This document shows positions 8,923-17,941 of a stretch of 58,490 nt of DNA, piece by piece. The notes under the pieces were generated by a model. The model made no database searches and was not told where the DNA came from. It saw only the letters and a list, made by a program, of their open reading frames with translations. The DNA is from Gelidibacter algens (GTDB taxonomy: Bacteria; Bacteroidota; Bacteroidia; Flavobacteriales; Flavobacteriaceae). The DNA is taken from the NCBI RefSeq assembly GCF_001678675.1, contig NZ_LZRN01000028.1, forward strand, positions 1 through 58,490. Reading direction: 5' to 3'. The translations under genes and the position numbers were made by a program. How positions within the stretch are numbered: position 1 is the stretch's first letter; each line of letters begins with the position of its first letter.

Positions 8923-9390
8923 ATGATTGAAATTGTCCCTTTTGAAAAAATTTACGCGAAAGATTTTTACGTGCTAAATATTGAATGGTTAAAGACATAC
9001 TTTTACGTAGAGCCATTTGATGAAGAGGTGTTGAGCAAACCCGAATTTTATATTATTGACAAGGGTGGTCATATCTTCTTTGCGAAACTTGATGGTGAGG
9101 TCGTTGGAACGGTTGCTCTAATGCCGACCAAGGAAGACACGGTTTTTGAATTGACCAAAATGGCGGTATCTCCAAACCACAGGGGCTATAAAATTGGGCA
9201 GCAACTGGTAACATACTGCATTGATTTTGCCAAAGAACAGCGTCTTGAAAGGCTGATGCTCTATAGCAACACAAAACTTGAGAATGCTATATATATTTAT
9301 AGAAAATATGGTTTTGTGGAAATTCCTGTGGAAGAGAACTCGCCTTACAAAAGGGGTAATATTAAGATGTTCCTCGATTTTAAATCTTGA
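8923..9390 (+). CDS. GNAT family N-acetyltransferase
   Basis: A 155-residue acetyltransferase that uses acetyl-CoA to modify an unidentified amine. The GNAT core is visible: strand 4 ELTKMAVSPNHRG and the acetyl-CoA loop YKIGQQLV (about 85-100), followed by the motif B region LMLYSNTKLENAIYIYRKYGF. No neighbouring gene suggests the substrate. It ends before a bidirectional terminator. Confidence 0.88.
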   Translation: MIEIVPFEKIYAKDFYVLNIEWLKTYFYVEPFDEEVLSKPEFYIIDKGGHIFFAKLDGEVVGTVALMPTKEDTVFELTKMAVSPNHRGYKIGQQLVTYCIDFAKEQRLERLMLYSNTKLENAIYIYRKYGFVEIPVEENSPYKRGNIKMFLDFKS

Positions 9391-9451
9391 TTAGAATTAA
9401 TAATTCAATAATTAAAGAGCGTCCAAAAGTTAATTTACAACATTCAAATAA

Positions 9452-9482
9452 AAAAACTCCAGCCGACAAACTGGAGTTTTTG
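9452..9482. terminator. bidirectional terminator between GNAT gene and aceA
   Basis: AACTCCAG and CTGGAGTT pair around an 8-base loop, with A-run and T-run on either side, between convergent genes. Confidence 0.8.
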
Positions 9483-9529
9483 ATCAACATATCTAGGAGC
9501 AAAAAAACATCAAATTTTGCTTAATGTAT

Positions 9530-11161
9530 TTAGGCCACTACACTCAATTTTTCTTCCCGGTGATTCTTTTCAGGATGAATTTCAAATTGATTTGCGGTGT
9601 TTTTCTCGCCTCCAGCTTTTAGGGCTTTATCACCGGCAAAGAATGTTTTATGGTCATCACCAAGATTTGAGCCGGCCATTCTTTGATGCTTTACACAAGC
9701 AACCCCTTTACGGATTTCCTGTCTCTGAACGCCTCTTACATAAGCCAACATGCCTTCTTCTCCAAAATAACCTTCTGTTAAATCGTTCATATGAAGTGCC
9801 GTCGTATGATAGGTTGGCAACGTAATCAAATGATGGAAAATACCTGCTTCTCTTGCGCCATCCATTTGGAAGGTTTTAATTTTCTGATCTGCACGATAGC
9901 ACAATTCCGACCCATCATAGTGATCATCCATCAAATTATTTCGATCATAAGCGGTCATATTCTCTCCTTCGTTAAGCATTTCTTCATAAGCTTGATTACG
10001 GAAGTTTAAGGTCCAATTAAAAGAAGGCGAGTTGTTATAAACCAATTTAGCATTTGGCACCACGTCTTTAATTCTGTTTACCATATGGGCAATTTGATCC
10101 ACATTTGGTGTTGGTGTTTCAATCCACAATAAATCTGCCCCATTTTGAAGGCTGGTCACGCAATCCAACACCACCCGATCAATATTAGAGCCTTCTTTAA
10201 ATTGATACAGACCATTTGATAATCTTACAGGACGAACTAATTTACCGTCTCTTTTAAGAAGCACATCATCTTCTTTAGCATCTTTAATGTTAATTTCTTC
10301 TGCCTCTACAAAGGCTAAATATTGTGATGCCAAATCTCCAGGTTCAATGCTCACTGGCAATTTCTGAGTAAGGCTTGCACCTTCGGAATCCGTGCGCGCA
10401 ACAATAATTCCGTCATCTACTCCCAATTCTAAAAATGCATATCGGATGGCATTCAGTTTTGCGATAAAATCTTCATGAGGCACCGTAACTTTTCCATCCT
10501 GATGGCCACACTGTTTAGCGTCAGAAACCTGATTCTCAATTTGGATAGCGCATGCGCCTGCTTCAATCATCTTCTTAGTCAAAAGATAAGTAGCTTCTTC
10601 ATTTCCAAAACCTGCGTCAATATCTGCAATTATAGGAACGATGTGTGTTTCGAAATTATCGATTTGATCTTGTACGTCTTCACCGTGTTCAAGTCTTCTA
10701 AATAAATCATTTAACTCAATAGCATCTGCTTGACGTAAAAAATCATAAATTTCAGTAATCAATGCTGGAACCGCTGTTTTTTCGTGCATCGATTGGTCAG
10801 GCAATGGTCCAAATTCTGAGCGCAATGCAGCAACCATCCAACCTGATAAGTATAAATATCTTTTATTGGTAGTTTTATGATGCTTTTTAACTGCAATCAT
10901 GTTTTGCTGCGCTACAAACCCATGCCAGCAACCTAGTGATTGGGTATACTTTGAAGCATCTGCATCATAGTCAGCCATATCCTTTCTCATTATGGCGGCC
11001 GTATATTTAGCGATATCCAAACCTGTTTTAAAACGATTTTGAGCAGCCATTCTTGCTGCGCTTTCAGGATTTATGGCATCCCATGTAGTGCCATATTTTG
11101 CTTTAAGGTTCCGTACAGTTTCTAATGCAGAACTATAATTACTTTGTGCTAAATTTTTCAT
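9530..11161 (-). CDS. aceA: isocitrate lyase
   Basis: First enzyme of the glyoxylate shunt: cleaves isocitrate to succinate and glyoxylate. At 543 residues it belongs to the long bacterial isocitrate lyases (Pseudomonas AceA-like) rather than the 430-residue E. coli type. The catalytic loop reads AKQCGHQDGKV (about 213-223), with the catalytic Cys and His. Other core motifs are IADIDAGFGNEEATY (substrate/Mg site) and IVARTDSEG. It lies 84 bases downstream of aceB on the same strand and is probably cotranscribed from the promoter and operator region at 12866-12947. Confidence 0.96.
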   Translation of the reverse strand: MKNLAQSNYSSALETVRNLKAKYGTTWDAINPESAARMAAQNRFKTGLDIAKYTAAIMRKDMADYDADASKYTQSLGCWHGFVAQQNMIAVKKHHKTTNKRYLYLSGWMVAALRSEFGPLPDQSMHEKTAVPALITEIYDFLRQADAIELNDLFRRLEHGEDVQDQIDNFETHIVPIIADIDAGFGNEEATYLLTKKMIEAGACAIQIENQVSDAKQCGHQDGKVTVPHEDFIAKLNAIRYAFLELGVDDGIIVARTDSEGASLTQKLPVSIEPGDLASQYLAFVEAEEINIKDAKEDDVLLKRDGKLVRPVRLSNGLYQFKEGSNIDRVVLDCVTSLQNGADLLWIETPTPNVDQIAHMVNRIKDVVPNAKLVYNNSPSFNWTLNFRNQAYEEMLNEGENMTAYDRNNLMDDHYDGSELCYRADQKIKTFQMDGAREAGIFHHLITLPTYHTTALHMNDLTEGYFGEEGMLAYVRGVQRQEIRKGVACVKHQRMAGSNLGDDHKTFFAGDKALKAGGEKNTANQFEIHPEKNHREEKLSVVA

Positions 11162-11245
11162 AATTTTGTTTTTGATTATTAAGGTTGTTCTAGATTTTGA
11201 TAATTACGTCTCGTACACTATTCCCGTAGTTGCGAGACATTTTTT

Positions 11246-12844
11246 TTAAATGTGTTGATAGGCCGGAAGCGTTAAAAACTCTTCAAAGTCATCGTTGGTG
11301 ACCAGGTTATTGAACAATTCTATCGCTAAACTGAATTTTGTGTTTTTGATGTTCTCCTCTCCAAATTCTGTGATGAGTTTTTCAACTTCATCATCAAAAA
11401 TAGTATCGTAAAGCGTTCTTGAAAATTTTCTTCCGTCTTCTAAAACCACCTCATTCTTCAGCCATTGCCATATTTGAGTTCTTGAAATTTCGGCTGTTGC
11501 GGCGTCTTCCATCAGATTATAAAGAGCCACTGCGCCATGACCTCTTAACCAGGCTTCGGTGTATAAGAGTCCGACGTTGATATTCTTTCGTACGCCTTCT
11601 TCGGTTACTGTACCAATTGGAAGTTCAACCAAATCTTCTTTTGTAATAGAGACATCATCTCGAGTCACGTGAAATTGGTTGGCTGTTGGCATGTGCTTAT
11701 CAAATTCTTTCATCGCCACTTCTACCAAAGCAGGGTGCGCCACCCAAGTACCATCATGACCGTTTTTAACTTCGCGCTCTTTATCAACACGAACTTTTTC
11801 CAACGCTGCTTTGTTGGCCTCAGGATTGTTCTTGATCGGAATTTGGGCCGCCATTCCACCAATGGCGTGGATGCCTCGCTTGTGGCAACGTCGAATGACC
11901 AATTTTGAATAAGCGGCCATAAAGGGCGTGGTCATCGTTACTTGGTCACGATTCGGCACCACAAAATTATCATGGTTTCTGAACTTCTTGATGTATGAGA
12001 AAATATAATCCCAGCGTCCACAGTTCAGTCCAACAATATGATCCTTCAATTCATAGATAATTTCGTCCAATTGAAAACTTGCTGTAATGGTTTCCACCAA
12101 AACTGTGGCTTTAAAAGTTCCCTTAGGCACTTTCATGTAGTTTTCTGCAAAATCAAAAACTTGATTCCACCAGCGCGCTTCGGTATAATGTTCCAATTTT
12201 GGTAAATAGAAATAAGGAGCTGAATTGTTATCTAACAAGGTTTTGGTATTATGAAACACATACAATCCAAAGTCAACCAAACTGCCAGACATCTCTTCTT
12301 TATTGATGAGCATATGGCGCTCATTGAGGTGCAACCCTCTTGGACGTACCATTAAAACTGCAGGATCAGCATTCAATGTATAGGATTTGTTGCGTTTTAC
12401 ATCGTGAAGGGAAATGGTTCTGTTGTTTGCGTCAATGAGGTTCTGTTGTCCTTCAATGGCGTTTTGCCATGTTGGTGCGTTGCTGTCTTCCAAGTCGGCC
12501 ATAAATGTTTTTGCACCAGAATTGAGCGCATTGATGACCATTTTTCTGTCAACAGGACCTGTAATCTCGACACGTCTATCTAATAAATCTTGTGGAATTG
12601 CACCAGCCGTCCAGTCCCCTTCTCTGATACGTTCAGTCTCTGCGGGAAAATCAGGAAATGCGCCTTGATCAAATTGTTTTTGCTGTTCTTCTCTAGATTT
12701 TAGTAACTCTAGACGGCCTTGATTAAATTTTTCGTGCAAAGTCGTTAAAAATTCTAACGCTTCATCTGTTAAGATTTCAGGATAGTAGTTTTTTACGTCT
12801 TTTGAATATTGAATTTTTGGCAAGCTTAAAATGTTGTTTTCCAT
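11246..12844 (-). CDS. aceB: malate synthase A
   Basis: Second glyoxylate-shunt enzyme: condenses glyoxylate with acetyl-CoA to malate. It has 532 residues from the ATG at 12844, the normal length for the A isoform. The frame continues 24 bases upstream, but a good promoter -7 element overlaps that region. Family motifs are VRPRGLHLNERHML, GLNCGRWDYIFSYIK, and the C-terminal RGHGAVALYNLMEDAATAEISR with the catalytic Asp. It is the first gene of the aceB-aceA operon, divergent from the regulator at 12966. Confidence 0.96.
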   Translation of the reverse strand: MENNILSLPKIQYSKDVKNYYPEILTDEALEFLTTLHEKFNQGRLELLKSREEQQKQFDQGAFPDFPAETERIREGDWTAGAIPQDLLDRRVEITGPVDRKMVINALNSGAKTFMADLEDSNAPTWQNAIEGQQNLIDANNRTISLHDVKRNKSYTLNADPAVLMVRPRGLHLNERHMLINKEEMSGSLVDFGLYVFHNTKTLLDNNSAPYFYLPKLEHYTEARWWNQVFDFAENYMKVPKGTFKATVLVETITASFQLDEIIYELKDHIVGLNCGRWDYIFSYIKKFRNHDNFVVPNRDQVTMTTPFMAAYSKLVIRRCHKRGIHAIGGMAAQIPIKNNPEANKAALEKVRVDKEREVKNGHDGTWVAHPALVEVAMKEFDKHMPTANQFHVTRDDVSITKEDLVELPIGTVTEEGVRKNINVGLLYTEAWLRGHGAVALYNLMEDAATAEISRTQIWQWLKNEVVLEDGRKFSRTLYDTIFDDEVEKLITEFGEENIKNTKFSLAIELFNNLVTNDDFEEFLTLPAYQHI

Positions 12845-12865
12845 GGTGTTGTCATTTTGATAGTA

Positions 12866-12896
12866 CAATGATAGAAATAACTTTTTTAAAAAACAA
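12866..12896 (-). promoter_or_regulatory. aceBA promoter
   Basis: On the minus strand, TTG at 12896-12894, a 20-base spacer, then TATCATTG at 12873-12866 (one change from TAnnTTTG). The predicted start of transcription leaves a leader of roughly 15-20 bases before aceB. The -33 element abuts the palindrome at 12896-12909. Confidence 0.55.
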
Positions 12897-12909
12897 GCGA
12901 ACGTTCGCT
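12896..12909. promoter_or_regulatory. palindromic operator candidate AGCGAACGTTCGCT
   Basis: A perfect 14-bp palindrome touching the aceB -33 element. Its right half (TTCGCT) is repeated twice downstream at exact 17-base steps (12904, 12921, 12938). This is the expected target of the adjacent divergent regulator. Confidence 0.6.
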
Positions 12910-12947
12910 AAATTATAATATTCGCTAAAAAAGTATATTCGCAAAAA
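12904..12947 (+). repeat. three TTCGC(T/A)AAA half-sites at 17-base spacing
   Basis: TTCGCTAAA at 12904, TTCGCTAAA at 12921 and TTCGCAAAA at 12938. The interval is 17 bases both times, about 1.6 helical turns, so alternate copies lie on different faces. They fill the space between the two divergent promoters. Confidence 0.6.
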
Positions 12948-12952
12948 ACGAT

Positions 12953-12960
12953 TATATTTG
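12953..12960 (+). promoter_or_regulatory. -7 element TATATTTG of the regulator gene
   Basis: Exact TAnnTTTG ending 5 bases before the ATG at 12966, so the transcript would start at or beside the start codon (leaderless). No -33 TTG is present; the third TTCGC half-site occupies part of the spacer. Confidence 0.45.
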
Positions 12961-12965
12961 TTGTT

Positions 12966-14441
12966 ATGGAAGAAGAATATATCAAGCTTATATTTGGGTT
13001 AAAGCTAAAGCAGATCAGGACTGAAAGGAACCTTTCTCTTTTTGGCCTGTCCAAACTATCGGGACTCTCAAAGTCTTATTTAAACGAAATTGAAAAGGGA
13101 AAAAAATATCCAAAACCCGATAAAATTGCCATTCTTTCAGAAAAAATGGAAGTGCCTTACGACCAAATGGTCTCCTTAAAACTGGACAAAAATCTCGCTC
13201 CTATCGGGGACATTTTAAAATCTAAAATTCTAAAGGAAATTCCATTGGATCTTTTCGGAATCCAAGAAAGCACGCTCATTGATATCGTTTCTAATGCCCC
13301 AGCAAAGGTCAATGCCTTTATAAGTACTATTATTGAAATTGCGCAGAATTATAATTTCAGTCGGGAAAGTTTCTATTTAGCATCTGTGCGCTCCTTTCAG
13401 GAAGCCAACCATAATTATTTTGAAGACATTGAACAGGCAGTATTAAAGTTTGCCAAAGCATATCAAATTAATTTGGACGAACCTATCGAATCTTCTGAAT
13501 TAAAGGAAATCCTTATTGAGGAATACGGTTATTCATTCAATGAAACCGAGTTGAACAGACACCAAACTTTAGATTCGCTGCGTTCAGTATTCGTGCCAAC
13601 AACCAAGACGCTTTTGCTCGCCAATCAAATGGATGATGCACAGCGCACGTTTATCTATGCTAAAGAAATTGCATATAATTATTTACAATATAAAGAGCGC
13701 CTTTATACCTTTTCATTGATCAAATTTGAAAATTTTGATCAGGTGCTAAATAATTTTTACGCTTCCTATTTTGCCGGAGCGCTCATTCTACCAAAAACCA
13801 CTATTTCAGAACACCTTACGACATTATTTGAAAAAGAAACTTTTGATGAACAGTTGTTTATAGAAATTGTCAACGCATTCAACGCGTCTCCAGAGTCGTT
13901 TTACCAGCGTCTGACCAATATATTGCCTAAAGCATTTAATATTCAGGATTTGTTTTTCTTACGTTTTACGCATCGGGCTGATAGTGAACGTTTTTATCTG
14001 AAGAAAGAATTACACCTATCACACCAACATTCGCCACGCGCAAATGAAACCAATGAGCATTATTGCCGACGTTGGATTTCTTTAAAAGTCCTGAAAACCA
14101 TCAGCGAAACGAAGGAAGATCATGTCTTTGATTTGCAGATTTCAAATTATCCTGATGATGATATGAAATACTTGGTCATATCATCGGCAACAAAAGATCC
14201 ATTTAGAGAGCATCAATACCGAAGCATCAGCGTTGGTCTCTTGATCAATAAACAGTTGCAACGTAAAATTGCTTTCCTGAACGATCCGAAAATCAAATCA
14301 CTAGAGGTTGGTGTCACCTGTGAACGCTGTGCAATTGCTGATTGTAAAGTGAGACAAGCACCACCCATATTTCTGGAACGAAAAAACAAAAACAATCAGA
14401 TTGAAATGGTTGTTGCAGATTTACAGAAGCGGTTTGGATAG
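12966..14441 (+). CDS. RamB/ScfR-type transcriptional regulator
   Basis: XRE-family regulator of 491 residues, predicted to control aceBA. Residues about 8-65 are a helix-turn-helix (LKQIRTERNLSLFGLSKLSGLSKSYL in outline). The middle contains an IrrE-like segment (YASYFAGALILPKTTISEHL-like, about 260-280) without the HExxH metal motif. The C-terminus has the Cys-rich signature of the short-chain fatty-acyl regulator domain (VTCERCAIADCKVRQAPP, Cys near 459, 462 and 467). RamB of Corynebacterium has this architecture and regulates acetate and glyoxylate genes. The divergent position and shared operator region support the same role here. The effector is unknown. Confidence 0.88.
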   Translation: MEEEYIKLIFGLKLKQIRTERNLSLFGLSKLSGLSKSYLNEIEKGKKYPKPDKIAILSEKMEVPYDQMVSLKLDKNLAPIGDILKSKILKEIPLDLFGIQESTLIDIVSNAPAKVNAFISTIIEIAQNYNFSRESFYLASVRSFQEANHNYFEDIEQAVLKFAKAYQINLDEPIESSELKEILIEEYGYSFNETELNRHQTLDSLRSVFVPTTKTLLLANQMDDAQRTFIYAKEIAYNYLQYKERLYTFSLIKFENFDQVLNNFYASYFAGALILPKTTISEHLTTLFEKETFDEQLFIEIVNAFNASPESFYQRLTNILPKAFNIQDLFFLRFTHRADSERFYLKKELHLSHQHSPRANETNEHYCRRWISLKVLKTISETKEDHVFDLQISNYPDDDMKYLVISSATKDPFREHQYRSISVGLLINKQLQRKIAFLNDPKIKSLEVGVTCERCAIADCKVRQAPPIFLERKNKNNQIEMVVADLQKRFG

Positions 14442-14557
14442 TTTACTTTAAATTTCTGACATATCGAAAAAATTGAGACCTCTCAAAATGATACTTTAGT
14501 TTTTATTTCCTTAACTATGAGATTCCTCCTATCTAGAGAATGATAAGTTATCGAGAA

Positions 14558-14598
14558 ACCTCTCAGCCCCGAACCGTCGGGGTCAAAACCTGAGAGGT
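14558..14598. terminator. nested hairpin between the regulator and the AAA+ cluster end
   Basis: ACCTCTCAG pairs with CTGAGAGGT (14590-14598), and inside it CCCCGA pairs with TCGGGG. It lies between two convergent genes. ACCTCTCA also occurs nearby at about 14477, so this may be a dispersed repeat serving as a terminator. Confidence 0.55.
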
Positions 14599-14611
14599 CT
14601 TTCTAAAAAAA

Positions 14612-16309
14612 TTAATTCCCAACCGATTTCAAAGAATCAATCTGACGTTGTAATTTGTCAATTTCGTCAGCATTGGCATTAATTTTTGGAATGGAACGAA
14701 TGGAATCAATCTCTCTTTGCATCATATCCAAATCTGTTGTTTTTAGCTCTTCATCATAAAAATAACCAATCCCCTCGCTGGCTCTCCAGGCTTCATTCAG
14801 TTGATCGTAGACTGCTTTATCCCATGTGCTCGGACGTTTGACATCTATCCAAATGACATCACGATACTCACTGTCCACCAAAGCCAAATCTGGTGTTGCT
14901 GCTCCATCAAACTTTTCGGAGTCCTCTCTCACTGCTGAAACAGTTCCCAAGAAAAATAAACGTCTCCGGCCTGCAATATCTTTAATATACGGCCTGAACT
15001 CCACAGGTTTATTAACTGACCAATCATATTCCTTGCGGGATTCAATTATTTTAAGAGGCATTGCGGAAACACCAGCATAGCCCTGTTTTTTACTGGCGTG
15101 ATCATAGTAGTATAACTTATCAGTACCATCTGCGGGCACAAACACGCTATAGGTTAAACTTGTGCGTTCATCACCAATGGGCTCCAATCCAAACCAATGG
15201 TATAAGCCGTTATAAGCATTGCCTTCAATACCTGAAAAATCGAAATCTGTTACAAAAGGCTGTTCATTTTGATCATCTGGAAGATCTGGAATTTTAACGG
15301 CAGTTTCCATTTTCCACGGTAAAGGATCTGTAAATCCGCCCAAGAATTTCAAGGATTCTGCCTGTAAACGCGATACTTTCTCTGACAAGGTATTTTGCTT
15401 GGTCAAAAAGGGATGGTTCTTCATGTCTTCAGGACTGATGTATGTTCCTTTTCCAATCAAAACACGCTCCACATAATCATTGAAATCGTGTTTACCACTG
15501 TCAATAACCATCACGCCTCCAAAAGTTGGATACGGAAAAAAGAACCCTTTCCATTTGATCAAACTTACCACTTCTACCCAATTGCCATCGTCATTTTTCA
15601 TGTAAAAGGTATCACCAGGTTCAGTAGTGAAAAGTTGGAAAATATTGAAACGCTGTACGACCGCGTTGTAGGTGTTTCTGCTAAACTTTAATGATTCGCC
15701 AATAGAAAATATTACTGGAATGCGGTTTTCATTAGAAAATCTCGGAAATGGCGAGGTACTGGACACTGCGAAAACTTCCTCAGTATTCTCACTTATTTGC
15801 TGCATGGTGTATTTTTCTGAAGGTTGGATGGCCATGGTCCATTTGTTCTCACCATCAACTCTTACCAAATGGGGCAAAGAAACATCTTTAGTTTCTCCAA
15901 CTGACTCATTGGCCATAGAGTAAATATTGCGCAGCGGTTGGATGCGTTCATTTTGGGTAAGCGGCAATTGGTTAATTTCAACTTTATCCAAATTATTGAA
16001 AACATTGTAAGTTTTCATATAGGCATACATCTGAAAGTGTCCTCCAATGACGTAAAGGAGCCCTAGGACTAGAATTAGAAGTGTTAAAATACCGATCCGA
16101 CGTCCTATACTTGCCGAGTTTCTAAAGCTTCTTAATCCGAAAAATAACACCAGTACGACCACGAGAATTACAAAAATGAATTTTCTGATCCAGAGCAGTA
16201 CGGGTTGGTAATCATCTCGAAGAAAAAATAGCAACAGTACTAAAATGAATGCAGCAATAATCGTGATTGTTTTCTGTCTGCTTCCTCTATTCCAATAGTT
16301 TTTTATCAT
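14612..16309 (-). CDS. large membrane protein of the AAA+ cluster
   Basis: I do not recognise a family. The 565-residue protein starts with three predicted membrane helices (about 14-32, 35-57 and 70-90). A long soluble part then follows, rich in aromatic residues (for example WKGFFFPYPTFGG and YNGLYHWFGLEPIG). It ends in a predicted coiled coil (about 525-563, with IDSIRSIPK and IDSLKS repeats). Whether the large domain faces the cytoplasm or periplasm cannot be settled here. It is the last gene of the leftward series that includes the AAA+ ATPase, 122 bases after the 174-residue membrane protein, with heptamer repeats between. Confidence 0.8.
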   Translation of the reverse strand: MIKNYWNRGSRQKTITIIAAFILVLLLFFLRDDYQPVLLWIRKFIFVILVVVLVLFFGLRSFRNSASIGRRIGILTLLILVLGLLYVIGGHFQMYAYMKTYNVFNNLDKVEINQLPLTQNERIQPLRNIYSMANESVGETKDVSLPHLVRVDGENKWTMAIQPSEKYTMQQISENTEEVFAVSSTSPFPRFSNENRIPVIFSIGESLKFSRNTYNAVVQRFNIFQLFTTEPGDTFYMKNDDGNWVEVVSLIKWKGFFFPYPTFGGVMVIDSGKHDFNDYVERVLIGKGTYISPEDMKNHPFLTKQNTLSEKVSRLQAESLKFLGGFTDPLPWKMETAVKIPDLPDDQNEQPFVTDFDFSGIEGNAYNGLYHWFGLEPIGDERTSLTYSVFVPADGTDKLYYYDHASKKQGYAGVSAMPLKIIESRKEYDWSVNKPVEFRPYIKDIAGRRRLFFLGTVSAVREDSEKFDGAATPDLALVDSEYRDVIWIDVKRPSTWDKAVYDQLNEAWRASEGIGYFYDEELKTTDLDMMQREIDSIRSIPKINANADEIDKLQRQIDSLKSVGN

Positions 16310-16318
16310 GGCTTATCT

Positions 16319-16388
16319 GTTGTGTGCTGTTTGTTGTCTGTTGTGGGTTGTCTGTTGTGGGTTGTCTGTTGTCTGTTGTCTGTTGTCA
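16319..16388 (+). repeat. heptamer array GTTGTCT, 10 units
   Basis: Ten consecutive 7-base units, mostly GTTGTCT or GTTGTGG, in perfect 7-base register. The array begins 9 bases from the start of the 565-residue gene. Confidence 0.9.
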
Positions 16389-16402
16389 ATAAGAACTAAT
16401 TT

Positions 16403-16430
16403 CCTCAAACCTCATACCTCAAACCTCATT
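16403..16430 (+). repeat. heptamer array CCTCAAA/CCTCATA, 4 units
   Basis: CCTCAAA, CCTCATA, CCTCAAA, CCTCATT in register, ending one base from the stop codon of the gene at 16432. A second unit type in the same intergenic space as the GTTGTCT array. Confidence 0.75.
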
Positions 16431-16431
16431 C

Positions 16432-16956
16432 TTACATTAATCCTTTGTCCTTCAAGCGTTCCCTGGCACTCTTTTTAGGTGGCTCAGGATCTTCTTCAAT
16501 TTCTTTTTTTGCTTCTTCCACAACTTTTGGTTCTCTAGTGGTGATATCTTGAATGAAATCCTTGCCTTGATCAATGGCGGTATCAAACTTCTTCTCAAAG
16601 TTGTCACTGTGGGCATCGATTACTTTTTCGGATTTAAGAATAAATCCGCCAATATAGGTTCCCAAAAGTGTACCGACGATACTTGAGGCAAATACTGAAA
16701 TAGTGGCAATGTCAATAGGGATCAAGAACCGCGCAATTAAAATCCCCACAAGAAAAATCATGGTGATAAATACCAATCGCAATAGGAATTTTTGCTCGTA
16801 CAAAAAACCTCTTGGATCATTTGGAGACATTTGAAGTTTTTTGGAATACATCATTCTATTTACAAAACGATACAAGCCATTGCCGGTTGATTCTCGCCAA
16901 TACAGCAGGATTCCGAATAAAATTGAGCCGATAAAAACGATGATTTCTAATGTCAT
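16432..16956 (-). CDS. three-helix membrane protein of the AAA+ cluster
   Basis: A 174-residue protein starting at the ATG at 16956 (MTLEIIVFIGSILFG). The open frame continues 33 bases further, but those codons come from decayed heptamer repeat. Membrane helices are near residues 3-20, 48-66 and 73-96, with a glycine-rich third helix (SIVGTLLGTYIGGFILK). A charged C-terminal tail (about 100-174) is rich in Lys, Glu and Asp and may form a coil. No known family recognised. It precedes the 565-residue membrane protein, a likely partner. Confidence 0.75.
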   Translation of the reverse strand: MTLEIIVFIGSILFGILLYWRESTGNGLYRFVNRMMYSKKLQMSPNDPRGFLYEQKFLLRLVFITMIFLVGILIARFLIPIDIATISVFASSIVGTLLGTYIGGFILKSEKVIDAHSDNFEKKFDTAIDQGKDFIQDITTREPKVVEEAKKEIEEDPEPPKKSARERLKDKGLM

Positions 16957-16962
16957 TTTAAA

Positions 16963-17082
16963 AAGTTTGAAACTGGAAGCATGAAGCACGACGCTTGATA
17001 CCTGCAGGCGGTTGATTTTAATTTTATTTGGCTCATAAACTTATTTTTAAGTTTGAAGCCGGAAGCATGAAGCTAGAAGCAA
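16963..17082 (+). repeat. two short GAAGCNN heptamer stretches
   Basis: GAAGCCG, GAAGCAT, GAAGCTA, GAAGCAA in register at 17055-17082, and a more decayed set (AGTTTGA, AACTGGA, AGCATGA, AGCACGA) from about 16963. They lie downstream of the four-helix gene at 17310 and match, on the same strand, the stretch at 17678-17712 on its other side. From 17083 to 17309 I see no gene or clear structure. Confidence 0.7.
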
Positions 17083-17309
17083 GTCTCTTAAGTTTGTTTT
17101 CATATATTTAAAAAATTTCAGTTTCTTAACCTTTAATGAATAATAAAACATAAGGTAAATTACCTCGTGCCTTATTTCCCCTAATAACTTCATTACTGAG
17201 AGTGTTTTTACTAATTAAATAGCCTTTTTCATTCCAAAGAAAACCAACCTATAAAGTTGAATTTAGCTAATATTTATATAATAAATACATAAAATTTTAT
17301 GCTTCTTGC

Positions 17310-17669
17310 TCATAGCTTTATAATCTTATTTCTGAAGGCTATGGTCATATTCATTAAATCAAAACAGGACTTATCAAATTTAAGAAAATCATCTTCTGTT
17401 ATATAGTTTCTTCTTTTGGCTTTGTGCAAACACGTCACTACTTCAGCGGTTGATCGAATTGCATAACCTAAGAATTTTCTATATTCTGCATCAGACTGTA
17501 AAATTGAGCCTTCCGAAATATTCAAAGCAATAGAATCTGAAGCTCTTCTTATTTGAGAAGACAAATTGTATAGCTCTTCTCTTGGAAACTTATACGCCAA
17601 AGAATTCATCTCCTCACCTAAATTCATGGCTTTTTGCCAAATAATCAAATCCTCAAATTTGAATTTCAT
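17310..17669 (-). CDS. four-helix bundle protein (S23/IVP-like)
   Basis: A 119-residue member of the four-helix bundle family first found in 23S rRNA intervening sequences. The opening FEDLIIWQKAMNL, the central SSQIRRASDSIALNISEGS, and the later Lys/Arg-rich helix are typical. No rRNA is present, so it is one of the free-standing chromosomal copies common in Bacteroidota, whose function is unknown. Related bundles serve as accessory proteins of diversity-generating retroelements, but no reverse transcriptase is in the window. It is enclosed by heptamer arrays and interrupts the AAA+ series. Confidence 0.92.
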   Translation of the reverse strand: MKFKFEDLIIWQKAMNLGEEMNSLAYKFPREELYNLSSQIRRASDSIALNISEGSILQSDAEYRKFLGYAIRSTAEVVTCLHKAKRRNYITEDDFLKFDKSCFDLMNMTIAFRNKIIKL

Positions 17670-17677
17670 AGTTAATT

Positions 17678-17712
17678 AGTTTGAAGCCTGAAGTTTGGAG
17701 CAGGAAGCTTTG
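17678..17712 (+). repeat. decayed heptamers upstream of the four-helix gene
   Basis: AGTTTGA, AGCCTGA, AGTTTGG, AGCAGGA, AGCTTTG in 7-base register, starting 9 bases upstream of the gene's start codon. Confidence 0.65.
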
Positions 17713-17795
17713 TGCCTTCAGATGTTTAATCCTATTTCTATTTGAGCCAAGAAATACTTGTTATTTCATTCAGGTTCAAACTACGTACTCCCCCT

Positions 17796-17921
17796 GCTTC
17801 TAGCTTCATGCTTCGTACTTCCAACTTCTAGCTTCACGCTTCGTGCTTCCAACTTCTAGCTTCATTCTTCCAACTTCTATCTTCATGCTTCCAACTCCCA
17901 TCTCCCATCTCCCATCTCATC
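17796..17921 (+). repeat. heptamer array NCTTCNN, 18 units
   Basis: Eighteen units in unbroken 7-base register (126 bases). Most fit (G/A/T)CTTC followed by TA, AT, GT, CA or AC; the last units drift to ACTCCCA, TCTCCCA and TCTCATC. It ends 20 bases from the stop codon of the gene at 17942. It is the reverse complement type of the GAAGCNN units at 17055-17082. Confidence 0.92.
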
Positions 17922-17941
17922 TTAAAATTAGTCTAAAAAAC

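Noticed and set aside
17118-17237. Minus-strand open stretch of about 39 codons (GFLWNEKGYLISK onward)
   Set aside because: No start codon, too short to judge, no similarity I can name; may be chance or a relic.
17796-17921. Possible CRISPR array
   Set aside because: Units are 7 bases with no spacers, and no cas genes are present.
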